64,000 nt of DNA. It comes from Pseudomonas kilonensis. Lineage in GTDB: Bacteria > Pseudomonadota > Gammaproteobacteria > Pseudomonadales > Pseudomonadaceae. The notes below the pieces were generated by a model. It was not told the origin of the DNA, searched no databases, and saw nothing but the letters and a program-made list of their open reading frames with translations. Shown here one piece after another: positions 1 to 9,054 of this stretch. Each line of letters begins with the position of its first letter. The stretch's first letter is position 1. The position numbers and the translations under genes were made by a program. The stretch covers positions 1 through 64,000 of the forward strand of contig NZ_LHVH01000017.1 of NCBI RefSeq assembly GCF_001269885.1. The letters are read 5' to 3'.

Positions 1-363
1 CTCGCGATAACGGTGGATCTGCTTGCATCGATGTTGAATGTGCCGCCGCCATCGCGAGCAAGCTCGGCTCCCACAGGGGTTGGGGATGGATGCGATGTCT
101 GTGAACAGACCCGAAAAAACTGTGGGAGCTGAGCTTGCTCGCGATGGCGGTGGGTCTGCTTGCATCGATGTTGAATGTGCCGCCGCCATCGCGAGCAGGC
201 TCGGCTCCCACAGGGATTGGGGATGGACGCGATGTCTGTGAGCAAACCCGAAAAAACTGTGGGAGCTGAGCTTGCTCGCGATGGCGGTGGGTCTGCTTGC
301 ATCGATGTTGAATGTGCCGCCGCCATCGCGAGCAGGCTCGCTCCCACAGGGATTGGGGATGGC
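1..363. repeat. Tandem REPIN array, period 137 bp
   Basis: About 2.6 tandem copies of a 137-bp unit; the shared word GCTTGCATCGATG recurs at 21, 158 and 295. Each unit carries a long imperfect palindrome: a GTGGGAGCTGAGCTTGCTCG arm (from 122 and 259) faces a CGAGCAGGCTCGGCTCCCAC-type arm, with the CGCCATCGCGAG core between. The first copy is cut by the window edge. The third copy has lost one G in its right arm (near 340). No gene is convincing here; the short reading frames are translations of the repeat. Confidence 0.9.
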
Positions 364-372
364 AACAGGCCT

Positions 373-1260
373 TCAGTACCACCGTGCCTCACCCGGCGGG
401 CGTTTCTTGAAGCGTTTCATGCTCCACATGTATTGGCTCGGGTAGGCCCGCACGTAGCGTTCCACCACTTGGCTCATGGCGGCGCACGAAGTTTCGGTGT
501 CGGTGCTGTACATCGCCTCCGGGGCGGCTTCGAGGATGACTTTGTAGCCCGAGCCGTCCGGCAGGCGCAGGGCGTGGAGGAAGACGCCAACCGCTTTGCC
601 GCCAGCGAGCATGTTGGGTACGAACTTGCTGGTCAGGGCCTGGGTGGCGAAGAAGGGCACAAAGATGCCGGCGGATTCAGACGGCTCCGGGTCGGCGGGG
701 ATGCCCACCTGGCCGCCTTTGCGCACTTCCTTGATGACGCTGAGGATGCCTTCCTTGGTCGATGCTGCGACTTTGTTGCCCAACTGCACGCGTTGCTTTT
801 GCAGCAATTCATCCACGGCCTTGAGCTTGGGCGGACGGTAGAAAATGATCGGTTTGCACTGGCTGCAATAGAAGTGGTTGAGCACTTCCCAGTTGCCCAG
901 GTGGCTGGTGATGCCCACCACGCCTTTGCCGGAGGCCAGCGCTTCTTTCAGCACCTCCAGGCCTTCGACTTCGCGCACCAGCTCGATGGAGCGTTGGGCC
1001 GGCCAGATCCAGGCACAGGCGCTTTCGGTCAGGGATTTGCCGATGTCCTTGAGACTCTGGCCCACCAGGCGTTCGCGCTCGGCCGGGTCCATCTCGGGAA
1101 AACATTTGGCGAGGTTGATCCGCACCACGTCGCGGGAACGGTTGGGAAATTTCCACATGAGCCAGCCAATGGCCGAGCCCACCGCCTGCACCGCGCCCCA
1201 GGGCAGCAGCGCAAACAACCGCAGAGCGCCAACCAGCAAGGCGCCTTTCAACTTATCCAC
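373..1260 (-). CDS. lpxL: Lipid A biosynthesis lauroyl-type acyltransferase (LpxL/HtrB family)
   Basis: 295 aa. Inner-membrane acyltransferase that adds a secondary acyl chain to the lipid A precursor in the Kdo2-lipid A branch of LPS synthesis. An N-terminal hydrophobic anchor (residues 7-36) is followed by the catalytic HX4E motif, His120-L-G-N-W-Glu125. Length is normal for the family. The start is a GTG at 1260 preceded by AGGAG with six bases between. That GTG sits inside a perfect DnaA box (1253-1261). It corresponds to the acyltransferase found near tag and glyQ by oriC in P. aeruginosa; which acyl chain it transfers cannot be read from sequence. Family is certain, the exact paralogue less so. 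Confidence 0.9.
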   Translation of the reverse strand: MDKLKGALLVGALRLFALLPWGAVQAVGSAIGWLMWKFPNRSRDVVRINLAKCFPEMDPAERERLVGQSLKDIGKSLTESACAWIWPAQRSIELVREVEGLEVLKEALASGKGVVGITSHLGNWEVLNHFYCSQCKPIIFYRPPKLKAVDELLQKQRVQLGNKVAASTKEGILSVIKEVRKGGQVGIPADPEPSESAGIFVPFFATQALTSKFVPNMLAGGKAVGVFLHALRLPDGSGYKVILEAAPEAMYSTDTETSCAAMSQVVERYVRAYPSQYMWSMKRFKKRPPGEARWY

Positions 1261-1303
1261 AGGTCACTCCTGAATGTATGGGCCGTGTTGCGAGCCGGCT
1301 ATT

Positions 1304-1861
1304 CTAACCGCCGTTTACCAACTCGGCGTAGCGGTCGCAGTCTAGGGTGTGGTCCATGACCATGCCCGAGGCCTGCATCAAGGCATAGCAAATGGTCGGT
1401 CCGACGAAGGTGAACCCGGCTTTTTTCAAGCCTTTGCTCATCGCCAGTGCCTCGGGCGTGATGGCCGGCACTTCGGTGCGGTCCTTGAAATGATTGATGA
1501 TGGGTTTGTCGCCCACGAACGACCAGAGGAACGCCACCGGGTCTTCCAGCGCCAGCCAGGCCTGGGCGTTGCGGCGGGCCGCCTTGAGCTTGAGGCGGTT
1601 GCGAATGATGCCGGGGTCGAGCATCAGTTCATCGATTTCAGCGTCGCTCATTTGCGCCACCCGCTGCACATCGAAGCCGTACAGCACCTCCCGGTAGCGC
1701 TCGCGTTTGCGCAAAACGGTGATCCAGGACAACCCGGCCTGGAACCCTTCGAGCAAAAGCAACTCGAACAAACCCTGCGCATCGCGCAGCGGCGTGCCCC
1801 ACTCCTGATCGTGATATGCCATGTACAACGGATCTTCGGAACACCAAAAGCAGCGTGGCAT
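1304..1861 (-). CDS. tag: DNA-3-methyladenine glycosylase I
   Basis: 185 aa. Base-excision repair enzyme that removes 3-methyladenine from alkylated DNA. The Tag zinc-binding residues are all visible: Cys4 and His17 at the N-terminus, and the His/Cys pair in MDHTLDC near the C-terminus. The HhH-like glycosylase fold is supported by the conserved GFQAGLSW and FVGPTICYA segments. The frame stays open far upstream through glyQ, but that extension is antisense to glyQ; homology begins at [10 protein letters not shown], so ATG 1861 is chosen. It is divergent from glyQ with about 80 bp between them. Confidence 0.95.
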   Translation of the reverse strand: MPRCFWCSEDPLYMAYHDQEWGTPLRDAQGLFELLLLEGFQAGLSWITVLRKRERYREVLYGFDVQRVAQMSDAEIDELMLDPGIIRNRLKLKAARRNAQAWLALEDPVAFLWSFVGDKPIINHFKDRTEVPAITPEALAMSKGLKKAGFTFVGPTICYALMQASGMVMDHTLDCDRYAELVNGG

Positions 1862-1896
1862 AAGGCTCCAGGGGGCGTGCGCACGAACGAATCGGG

Positions 1897-1902
1897 TATA
1901 CT
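1897..1902 (+). promoter_or_regulatory. Candidate -10 element for glyQ
   Basis: TATACT lies 40 bp before the glyQ start in the tag-glyQ divergent gap. The expected -35 position is GC-rich and poorly conserved, so only the -10 box supports the call. Confidence 0.4.
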
Positions 1903-1942
1903 CCCGCTCTTTAAATCGCAGCCCAAGAAACAGGTGAATTTC

Positions 1943-2896
1943 GTGAGCCAGCCTACGCCAGCCGTGCGTACCTTCCAAGACTTGATCCTCGCCCTCCAGC
2001 AATACTGGGCCGAGCAAGGTTGCGTGGTACTTCAGCCCTACGATATGGAAGTAGGCGCCGGCACTTTCCACACTGCCACGTTTCTGCGTGCCATCGGCCC
2101 GGAAACCTGGAACGCCGCTTATGTGCAGCCCAGCCGCCGCCCGACTGACGGCCGCTACGGCGAAAACCCGAACCGTCTGCAGCACTACTACCAGTTCCAG
2201 GTCGTGCTGAAGCCGAACCCGGAAAACTTCCAGGAGCTGTACCTGGGCTCGCTCAAGCACGTGGGCCTCGACCCGCTGGTGCACGACATTCGCTTCGTCG
2301 AAGACAACTGGGAATCGCCAACCCTGGGCGCCTGGGGCCTGGGCTGGGAAGTCTGGCTCAACGGCATGGAAGTGACCCAGTTCACCTACTTCCAGCAGGC
2401 GGGCGGCATCGAGTGCTACCCGGTCACCGGCGAAATCACCTACGGCCTGGAACGCCTGGCCATGTACCTGCAGGGCGTGGATTCGGTCTACGACCTGGTG
2501 TGGGCCGACGGCCCGTTCGGCAAAGTGACCTACGGCGACGTGTTCCACCAGAACGAAGTGGAACAGTCGACCTACAACTTCGAACACGCCAACGTCGAGA
2601 AGCTGTTCGAACTGTTCGATTTCTACGAAAGCGAAGCCAAGCGCCTGATCGAGCTGGACCAGCCGCTGCCGTTGCCGAGCTATGAAATGGTGTTGAAGGC
2701 GTCCCATACCTTCAACCTGCTGGATGCACGCCGGGCGATTTCCGTGACCGCGCGCCAGCAATACATCCTGCGTGTACGCACCCTGGCGCGTTCCGTTGCG
2801 CAAGCCTACCTGCTGGCCCGTGCCAAGCTGGGCTTCCCGATGGCAACCCCGGACCTGCGTGATGAAGTGTTGGCTAAGCTGGAGGCTGCACAATGA
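1943..2896 (+). CDS. glyQ: Glycyl-tRNA synthetase alpha subunit
   Basis: 317 aa. Catalytic subunit of the bacterial alpha2beta2 glycyl-tRNA synthetase, which charges tRNA-Gly in the cytoplasm. The sequence carries the hallmark [17 protein letters not shown] start and the class II motifs around [13 protein letters not shown] and [11 protein letters not shown]. The start is GTG 1943 (V-S-Q-P-T-P), with AGGTG seven bases upstream; a longer open frame reaches back to 1349 but overlaps tag on the other strand. The stop overlaps the glyS start by four bases (ATGA), implying translational coupling and equal subunit output. Confidence 0.97.
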   Translation: MSQPTPAVRTFQDLILALQQYWAEQGCVVLQPYDMEVGAGTFHTATFLRAIGPETWNAAYVQPSRRPTDGRYGENPNRLQHYYQFQVVLKPNPENFQELYLGSLKHVGLDPLVHDIRFVEDNWESPTLGAWGLGWEVWLNGMEVTQFTYFQQAGGIECYPVTGEITYGLERLAMYLQGVDSVYDLVWADGPFGKVTYGDVFHQNEVEQSTYNFEHANVEKLFELFDFYESEAKRLIELDQPLPLPSYEMVLKASHTFNLLDARRAISVTARQQYILRVRTLARSVAQAYLLARAKLGFPMATPDLRDEVLAKLEAAQ

Positions 2897-4944
2897 GTGC
2901 TCAAGATTTTCTGGTTGAACTGGGCACCGAAGAACTGCCACCCAAAGCCCTGAACACCCTGGCCGATGCGTTCCTGGCCGGTATCGACAAAGGCCTGCAA
3001 GCCGCCGGCCTGGGCTACGAAGCCAAACAGGTGTACGCCGCGCCGCGCCGCCTGGCCGTGCTGATCACCGCCCTGGCGACCCAGCAGCCAGACCGCAGCA
3101 TCAACCTCGACGGCCCGCCACGCCAGGCCGCGTTCGATGCCGACGGCAACCCGACCCAAGCTGCCCTGGGCTTCGCCAAGAAGTGCGGCGTGGACCTGAG
3201 CGAAATCGACCAGAGCGGCCCGAAGCTGCGCTACAGCCAGAGCATCAAGGGCAAGCCGACCGCCAGCCTGTTGCCGACCATCGTCGAAGACTCCCTCAAT
3301 GACTTGCCGATCCCCAAGCGCATGCGCTGGGCCGCGCGCAAGGAAGAGTTCGTGCGTCCGACCCAATGGCTGGTGATGTTGCTCGGTGACCAGGTCATCG
3401 ATTGCACGATCCTGGCCCAGAAGGCCGGTCGCGATTCCCGCGGTCACCGCTTCCATCATCCACAGAGCGTGCGCATCACCTCGCCGGCCAACTACCTGGC
3501 CGACCTGCGTGCCGCCTACGTGCTGGCCGACGCCAACGAGCGCCGCGAGTTGATCAGCAAACGCACCGAGGAGCTGGCCACCCTGCAGGAAGGCACCGCC
3601 ATCGTACCGGCCAGCCTGCTGGACGAAGTGACCGCGTTGGTGGAATGGCCGGTGCCGCTGGTGTGCTCGTTCGAGGAACGTTTCCTTGAAGTGCCGCAGG
3701 AAGCGCTGATCACCACCATGCAGGACAACCAGAAGTACTTCTGCCTGCTGGACGCCGAAGGCAAGTTGCTGCCGCGCTTCATCACGGTCGCCAACATCGA
3801 AAGCAAGGACCCGCAGCAGATCATCGCCGGTAACGAAAAAGTCGTTCGCCCGCGCCTGACCGATGCCGAGTTCTTCTTCAAGCAAGACAAGAAGCAGCCG
3901 CTGGAAAGCTTCAACGAGCGCCTGCGCAACGTGGTGTTCCAGGAAAAACTCGGCAGCGTCTACGACAAGGCCGAGCGCGTGTCGAAACTGGCAGCGTTCA
4001 TCGCCCCACGCATCGGCGGCGACGCCCAGCGCGCGGCCCGTGCCGGCATCCTGTCCAAGTGCGACCTGTCCACCGAAATGGTCGGTGAGTTCCCGGAGAT
4101 GCAAGGCGTCGCCGGTTACTACTACGCCCTCAACGATGGCGAGCCGCAAGACGTGGCCCTGGCACTGAACGAGCAGTACATGCCCCGCGGTGCTGGCGCT
4201 GAGCTGCCGACCACCCTGACCGGTGCGGCCGTGGCGATCGCTGACAAGCTCGACACCCTGGTCGGCATCTTCGGTATCGGCATGCTGCCCACCGGCAGCA
4301 AAGACCCATATGCCTTGCGTCGTGCGGCGCTGGGCGTGTTGCGGATCCTGATCGACAAGCAGCTGGACCTGGACCTGAACGACGCCGTGGCGTTCGCCGT
4401 CAATGCGTTCGGCAGCAAGGTCAAGGCTGCCGGCCTGGCCGATGCCGTGCTGGAATTCATCTTCGACCGCCTACGTGCGCGTTATGAAGACGAAGGTGTC
4501 GAAGTCGCGACCTACCTGTCGGTGCGTGCCCTGAAACCAGGTTCGGCCCTGGACTTCGACCAGCGTGTACAAGCGGTGCAGGCGTTCCGCAAATTGCCGG
4601 AAGCGGCAGCGCTGGCGTCGGTGAACAAGCGCGTGTCGAACCTGCTGAGCAAGGCCGAGCCCTCCGTCAAAGCCGTTGAAGCACGTTACTTTGATAATGC
4701 CGCCGAGTTTTCGCTCAACTCGGCGATTCAACAGGCGTATGCGTCGGTGCAACCGCTCATGGAAAAACGCGATTATGCCGAGGCCCTGGCGCGCCTGGCG
4801 GCCCTGCGCGAACCGGTCGATGCGTTCTTTGAAGCCGTGATGGTGAATGCGGACAACGAGGACGTTCGCAAGAATCGTTATGCATTGCTGGCACGCCTGC
4901 GCAGCCTGTTCCTCAATATTGCCGATATTTCCGTGCTGGGTTGA
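2893..4944 (+). CDS. glyS: Glycyl-tRNA synthetase beta subunit
   Basis: 683 aa, the usual length. Partner of GlyQ in the heterotetramer; the beta subunit contributes tRNA binding and an HD-type and anticodon-binding C-terminal part. The start [18 protein letters not shown] is the family signature. Conserved blocks include [10 protein letters not shown] and [14 protein letters not shown] in the middle and the DALR-like anticodon-binding region in the last 120 residues. ATG 2893 overlaps the glyQ stop. A strong Shine-Dalgarno for gmhB follows directly after the stop, so the operon continues. Confidence 0.97.
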   Translation: MSAQDFLVELGTEELPPKALNTLADAFLAGIDKGLQAAGLGYEAKQVYAAPRRLAVLITALATQQPDRSINLDGPPRQAAFDADGNPTQAALGFAKKCGVDLSEIDQSGPKLRYSQSIKGKPTASLLPTIVEDSLNDLPIPKRMRWAARKEEFVRPTQWLVMLLGDQVIDCTILAQKAGRDSRGHRFHHPQSVRITSPANYLADLRAAYVLADANERRELISKRTEELATLQEGTAIVPASLLDEVTALVEWPVPLVCSFEERFLEVPQEALITTMQDNQKYFCLLDAEGKLLPRFITVANIESKDPQQIIAGNEKVVRPRLTDAEFFFKQDKKQPLESFNERLRNVVFQEKLGSVYDKAERVSKLAAFIAPRIGGDAQRAARAGILSKCDLSTEMVGEFPEMQGVAGYYYALNDGEPQDVALALNEQYMPRGAGAELPTTLTGAAVAIADKLDTLVGIFGIGMLPTGSKDPYALRRAALGVLRILIDKQLDLDLNDAVAFAVNAFGSKVKAAGLADAVLEFIFDRLRARYEDEGVEVATYLSVRALKPGSALDFDQRVQAVQAFRKLPEAAALASVNKRVSNLLSKAEPSVKAVEARYFDNAAEFSLNSAIQQAYASVQPLMEKRDYAEALARLAALREPVDAFFEAVMVNADNEDVRKNRYALLARLRSLFLNIADISVLG

Positions 4945-4954
4945 GGAGCTGCTG

Positions 4955-5488
4955 TTGAAACTGCTGATTCTCGATCGGGACGGGGTGATCAATCACGACT
5001 CCGACGCTTACATCAAATCGGTGGAGGAGTGGTTGCCACTGCCCGGTTCGATCGAAGCCATCGCGCAGTTGAGCAAGGCCGGCTGGACGGTGGCGGTTGC
5101 CACCAACCAGTCGGGCATTGCCCGCGGTTACTATGACCTCGCCGTCCTGGACGCCATGCATGAGCGCTTGCGCGCCCTGGTGGCGGAGCAGGGCGGGGAA
5201 GTCGGGCTGATCGTCTATTGCCCGCACGGGCCGGACGAAGGTTGCGATTGCCGCAAGCCCAAGCCGGGCATGTTGAAAACCATTGCCGCGCATTACGGCG
5301 TGGCGCTGGCGGGTGTGTGGTTCGTCGGCGACAGCCTCGGTGACCTGGAGGCGGCCAAGGCCGTCGATTGTCAGCCAGTTTTGGTAAAGACCGGGAAAGG
5401 CGAAAAGACTCTGGGCAAGACCCTACCGGTGGGCACCTTGATTTTTGACGACTTGGCGGCGATTGCCGCTGAACTTATCCACAATTAG
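4955..5488 (+). CDS. gmhB: D-glycero-beta-D-manno-heptose-1,7-bisphosphate 7-phosphatase
   Basis: 177 aa HAD-superfamily phosphatase. It removes the 7-phosphate from heptose bisphosphate in the ADP-heptose pathway for LPS inner core. Catalytic Asp7 and Asp9 lie in LILDRDGV; the GmhB zinc-binding Cys89, His91, Cys97 and Cys99 lie in CPHGPDEGCDC; GDSLGD gives the third HAD motif. The start is TTG 4955 with GAGGAG six bases upstream; the longer open frame overlaps glyS and lacks homology. The last codons form a perfect DnaA box (5475-5483). It sits in the glyQ-glyS-gmhB-plsC operon. Confidence 0.95.
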   Translation: MKLLILDRDGVINHDSDAYIKSVEEWLPLPGSIEAIAQLSKAGWTVAVATNQSGIARGYYDLAVLDAMHERLRALVAEQGGEVGLIVYCPHGPDEGCDCRKPKPGMLKTIAAHYGVALAGVWFVGDSLGDLEAAKAVDCQPVLVKTGKGEKTLGKTLPVGTLIFDDLAAIAAELIHN

Positions 5489-5568
5489 AGCTCCCACGAC
5501 AACCTGATCAAGGATTGTTCGGGAAGCGCTTGAACAGGCGGGCATTGCCCGCAACGGTAAATGCCGCT

Positions 5569-6348
5569 ATGTCGATATTGCAGGCCATCAGAGCCTTTCT
5601 CTTTTACCTGCTGTTGGGCACCAGTTCCTTGCTGTGGTGCTCCTTGAGTTTCTTTATCGCGCCTTTCTTGCCGTTCAAGGCGCGCTACCGTTTCATCAAT
5701 GTGTACTGGTGCCGCTGCGCACTGTGGTTGAGCAAGGTGTTCCTGGGCATCAGCTATGAAGTCAAAGGTGCCGAAAACGTGCCTGACCGGCCCTGCGTGA
5801 TCCAGTCCAACCACCAGAGTACCTGGGAGACGTTCTTTCTCTCGGCCTATTTCGAGCCATTGAGCCAGGTTCTCAAGCGTGAACTGCTGTTCGTACCGTT
5901 CTTTGGCTGGGCCATGGCGATGCTGCGCCCGATCGCCATCGATCGCGACAATCCCAAGGTGGCCCTCAAACAGGTCGCGAAGAAGGGCGACGAACTGCTC
6001 AAGGATAACGTTTGGGTGCTGATCTTCCCCGAGGGCACCCGTGTTCCTTATGGAACCGTCGGCAAATTCTCCCGCAGCGGTTCGGCATTGGCCGTGAACG
6101 CCGATCTGCCCGTGCTGCCGATTGCACACAATGCCGGCAAATTCTGGCCCAAGGCTGGCTGGATCAGGAAACCAGGCGTCATCACTGTGGTGATCGGCGC
6201 GCCGATGTATGCCGAAGGCACTGGACCCCGCGCCATCGCCGAGCTCAATGACCGTGTACAAGCCTGGAATGAACAGACACAACGGGAAATGGGCTCGCTG
6301 CCTCCGACCCCGACAACACCGGCTGCCACCGACCAGCTCGCTGTTTGA
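5569..6348 (+). CDS. plsC: 1-acyl-sn-glycerol-3-phosphate acyltransferase (PlsC/LptA type)
   Basis: 259 aa inner-membrane enzyme that acylates lysophosphatidic acid to phosphatidic acid. Hydrophobic segments cover residues 8-34 and about 48-60. The acyltransferase motifs are clear: His82-Q-S-T-W-Glu87 (HX4E) and FPEGTR at 153-158. ATG 5569 begins MSILQAIRAF; an upstream extension has no homology. It corresponds in position to PA0005 of P. aeruginosa, where it directly follows gyrB. Here three extra genes separate it from gyrB. It is last in the operon and ends 5 bp before a perfect DnaA box. Confidence 0.92.
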   Translation: MSILQAIRAFLFYLLLGTSSLLWCSLSFFIAPFLPFKARYRFINVYWCRCALWLSKVFLGISYEVKGAENVPDRPCVIQSNHQSTWETFFLSAYFEPLSQVLKRELLFVPFFGWAMAMLRPIAIDRDNPKVALKQVAKKGDELLKDNVWVLIFPEGTRVPYGTVGKFSRSGSALAVNADLPVLPIAHNAGKFWPKAGWIRKPGVITVVIGAPMYAEGTGPRAIAELNDRVQAWNEQTQREMGSLPPTPTTPAATDQLAV

Positions 6349-6476
6349 GATCTGTGGATAACCTGTGTACCGTTTTTTCTAAATCCGTTGCTTTTATGCT
6401 GTAGGTATATGTTTTTTATACATATTTCCTAAACACATAAAACCCGCCTTCAGGTGCATAAGTTTTTTATAGCACC

Positions 6477-6527
6477 AAAAGATCGCAGCCTTCGGCAGCT
6501 CCTACAGCCGAAAGCCGCGATCTTTTT
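6477..6527. terminator. Bidirectional rho-independent terminator
   Basis: AAAAGATCGC at 6477-6486 pairs with GCGATCTTTT near 6517-6526, with an inner stem CTTCGGC/GCCGAAAG. The A-run and T-run flank the stem, so it can stop both plsC (plus) and the histidine kinase (minus), whose stop codon it overlaps. Confidence 0.8.
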
Positions 6528-8044
6528 CAATCTTCCAATAACGGGAAACGCAGGCTGAACGTCGTGCCTTTACCCACCACGCTACGGCACTCGATTTTCC
6601 CCTCGTGATGGTCAACCACGGCCTTGACCATCGACAGCCCCAAGCCAATTCCATCGACCCCGTGAGCCGAGGAAAACCGTCGGTACTGACTGAACAGGTC
6701 GGGTAGTTCTTCGGCGCTGATGCCTTTGCCCTGGTCGGCGACATTGCAGATCAACCAGCCCGGGGTGCAATGGACCTGCAGCGAAATGCAGGCGTCGGGC
6801 GCACTGTACTTGATGGCGTTTTCCAGCAGATTGAACAGGGCACGGGTCAGCAACGGTTGATCCGCCCTCAGCATCGCCTCTTCATCCTCTATTTCATGAA
6901 TCAACTGGATGCGTTTTGCCTGGGCGATGGGCAGCGCCTGGTCGAGCACATCCAGCACCAGCATGGCGAACAGCGTCGGCTGGAATTGATACGCCTCGGA
7001 TTCGGCCTTGGCCAATTGCACGAAGCCCTCGGTCAGGTCCAGGGCGCGACGTACCTGGCGCTCGATCTGGTCGAACAGCGGATTATCCCCACCGACCTGA
7101 TGCCGCTGCACATCGAGCAATGCAAGGATCGCCGAGTGCGGGGCGCGCAAATCATGGGAGAGGAAACGCAGCATGACGCTGCGCTGTTCTTCAGCCTCAC
7201 GTTCGGCACTCAGGTCCGTGAGGCTCAACAACCAGCCAATCGGCGCATCGCCATCAACCGGCAATAACGCCGCCCGTTCCAGACGCAAGCTGCGCTCGCG
7301 AATGTCGCGAAACTCCACCAAGGGCAATGTGGATAACCGATGATGCGCCCCATGCTCCAACCCTGGATAACCCAATTGCCCGAGATGCTCCAGCACGTCG
7401 CCGCCCGCCAGACCATGGCCGAACAGCTCGCGCGCCTTGCGATTGCCAAGCAACAGTTTGCCCTGGGGATCACTGATCATGGTCGCCACCGGCAGGTACT
7501 CCAGGCCGTCGGCAATGAAGCGCCGGGTGTCGCGGGTTCGACTCATGGCTTGTTCCAGGGCCATGATCTGGCCCTGCAAGCGGTCGCTGCCGGTGTAGGA
7601 GGCGCGGCGACGTTCCGGGAAGACCTTGGGTTCCGCGTCCAGGCGGGCCAGCTCCCAGCCGAAATAGGCCAGCACCACGCTCAGGCGCCGCCAATTCCAG
7701 ATCAGGTAGCCGAACATGATGCCCAGCACACTTGCCATGGGCGACCACCACCAGCCTCGCGCGCCCAGCACGGCACTGATCAACAGGGCCAGGCTCATGC
7801 CGCCCACTGTTGTCCACAGGGCCAGGCGCGGGCGCAACAGCAACAGGCCCAATACACAGGCCACCAGACACACCGACAACAACACAGCGCCTGGATGGTT
7901 ACCCGTCGATTGGCTGCTCAATGACAGCAAGGCCGTCAGCGGCAACAGCAACAAACTTATCCACAACCACTCCCGCACCAACTGACGAAACAACTGCTGG
8001 ACCTGGGTTGGCTCACGACTTTCACGGCGACGCTGGTTACTCAT
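6527..8044 (-). CDS. Membrane sensor histidine kinase, CHASE2-kinase-like but without the sensor domain
   Basis: 505 aa. The N-terminus has hydrophobic segments at about 24-44, 52-70, 74-95 and 100-117. A PAS-like region spans about 175-275. The phosphoacceptor His297 lies in FLSHDLRAP. The ATPase part shows an N-box (LLENAIKYSA), G1 (ADQGKGIS) and G2 (GIGLGLSMVK). The membrane block and the linker ELARLDAEPKVFPERRR resemble the region after the extracellular domain of CHASE2 kinases, but no CHASE2 domain precedes it. ATG 8044 has AGGAGG just upstream; an alternative start lies at 8065. It is divergent from the response regulator at 8268, its probable partner. The signal is unknown. Confidence 0.85.
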   Translation of the reverse strand: MSNQRRRESREPTQVQQLFRQLVREWLWISLLLLPLTALLSLSSQSTGNHPGAVLLSVCLVACVLGLLLLRPRLALWTTVGGMSLALLISAVLGARGWWWSPMASVLGIMFGYLIWNWRRLSVVLAYFGWELARLDAEPKVFPERRRASYTGSDRLQGQIMALEQAMSRTRDTRRFIADGLEYLPVATMISDPQGKLLLGNRKARELFGHGLAGGDVLEHLGQLGYPGLEHGAHHRLSTLPLVEFRDIRERSLRLERAALLPVDGDAPIGWLLSLTDLSAEREAEEQRSVMLRFLSHDLRAPHSAILALLDVQRHQVGGDNPLFDQIERQVRRALDLTEGFVQLAKAESEAYQFQPTLFAMLVLDVLDQALPIAQAKRIQLIHEIEDEEAMLRADQPLLTRALFNLLENAIKYSAPDACISLQVHCTPGWLICNVADQGKGISAEELPDLFSQYRRFSSAHGVDGIGLGLSMVKAVVDHHEGKIECRSVVGKGTTFSLRFPLLED

Positions 8045-8267
8045 AGGCCTCCTGGCCAACCTCAAGGACTGGGGATTTCTTTACGGGCTTGCAAAGCCCA
8101 TGACTATAACGGGACTCGATGGGTGACGCGCTGCTGCCTTTCCCTCTGTGCCGCGAGCCGGTATTGTCGCAGCCAGCGACAGGTCAATGACAACGAATCA
8201 GCCAGCGGCTGCGTTTCTTTGCCACCTGAAGATGTCCGTTACTCTCGAGATCAAGGAATCGCATTCC

Positions 8268-9002
8268 ATGCGTGTCGCCATACTGGACGATGAACCGGCC
8301 GAGCTGCGCCGGGTAGAACAGACCCTGCAACAAATCCCCGGCAGGGGCGAGCAAGCCTGGACCCTGCACAGCTTTGAGCGAGGCGAGGACTTGTTGCGGC
8401 AACTGCGCCGGGAAACCTTCGACCTGTTGATCCTCGACTGGCAACTGCCGGACATCAGCGGGCTTTCATTGCTGCGCTGGACCCGCGAGCACATGGATTC
8501 GCCACCGGCCGCCATCATGCTGACCAGCCGCGACGGCGAGCACGACATCGTCCAGGCCCTCAACGCCGGTGCCGACGACTATGTGAGCAAACCCTTTCGG
8601 CCCAACGAGCTCAAGGCCCGGGTCACCGCTGTGCTGCGCCGTCACAACCTGCAACGCGCGCCCGCCAGCGACGTGCTGGTGTTCAACGACCTGGCGTTCG
8701 ACGACGCCGAGCTGACCATTACCCGCGCCGGCATACCCATCAGCCTGACCGAGCGAGAATACCGCCTGGCCCGGTGCCTGTTCGCCAACCTGGGCCGGCC
8801 ACTGTCTCGGGAGTATTTCTACGAACGCTTCTGGACCCACGAGGAAATGACCTCGTCCCGCCCGCTCGATACCCACATCTATCGCCTGCGCAACAAGCTC
8901 GGGCTGACGGCGGATCGGGGTTGGCAATTACTGACGATTTATGGGTATGGGTATCGGTTGGAGAATGTGGCGGCGGGAAGTGAGGCGTCTGTCGCGAGTT
9001 AG
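8268..9002 (+). CDS. OmpR/PhoB-family response regulator
   Basis: 244 aa. The receiver domain (residues 1-120) has acidic Asp7/Asp8, phosphoacceptor Asp57 in LILDWQLPD and the conserved Lys of VSKPF near 110. A winged-helix DNA-binding domain follows (about 135-235), ending TIYGYGYRLENV. ATG 8268 (MRVAILDDE) has AAGGA ten bases upstream; the longer open frame has no receiver homology. It is divergently transcribed from the neighbouring kinase with about 220 bp between. It presumably controls its own locus and perhaps the permease next door; targets cannot be read from the sequence. Confidence 0.9.
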   Translation: MRVAILDDEPAELRRVEQTLQQIPGRGEQAWTLHSFERGEDLLRQLRRETFDLLILDWQLPDISGLSLLRWTREHMDSPPAAIMLTSRDGEHDIVQALNAGADDYVSKPFRPNELKARVTAVLRRHNLQRAPASDVLVFNDLAFDDAELTITRAGIPISLTEREYRLARCLFANLGRPLSREYFYERFWTHEEMTSSRPLDTHIYRLRNKLGLTADRGWQLLTIYGYGYRLENVAAGSEASVAS

Positions 9003-9018
9003 GTATTTGATTACATCC

Positions 9019-9046
9019 GTGGCGAGGGGATTTATCCCCTCGCCAC
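9019..9046. repeat. REP palindrome
   Basis: GTGGCGAGGGGAT at 9019-9031 is mirrored by ATCCCCTCGCCAC at 9034-9046. This is a near-perfect hairpin between convergent genes (response regulator and permease), of the same family as the arms at 44894 and 48470. It may also act as a transcript end. Confidence 0.8.
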
Positions 9047-9054
9047 AATGGATA

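Noticed and set aside
38-1359. Long plus-strand frame running from the REPIN array through the lpxL region
   Set aside because: It begins in the tandem repeat and continues antisense to the acyltransferase, whose HX4E motif and length are correct.
1862-2941. N-terminal extension of the tag reading frame across glyQ
   Set aside because: The extension is antisense to glyQ. The Tag zinc ligands start at Cys4 of the short form, which gives the normal family length.
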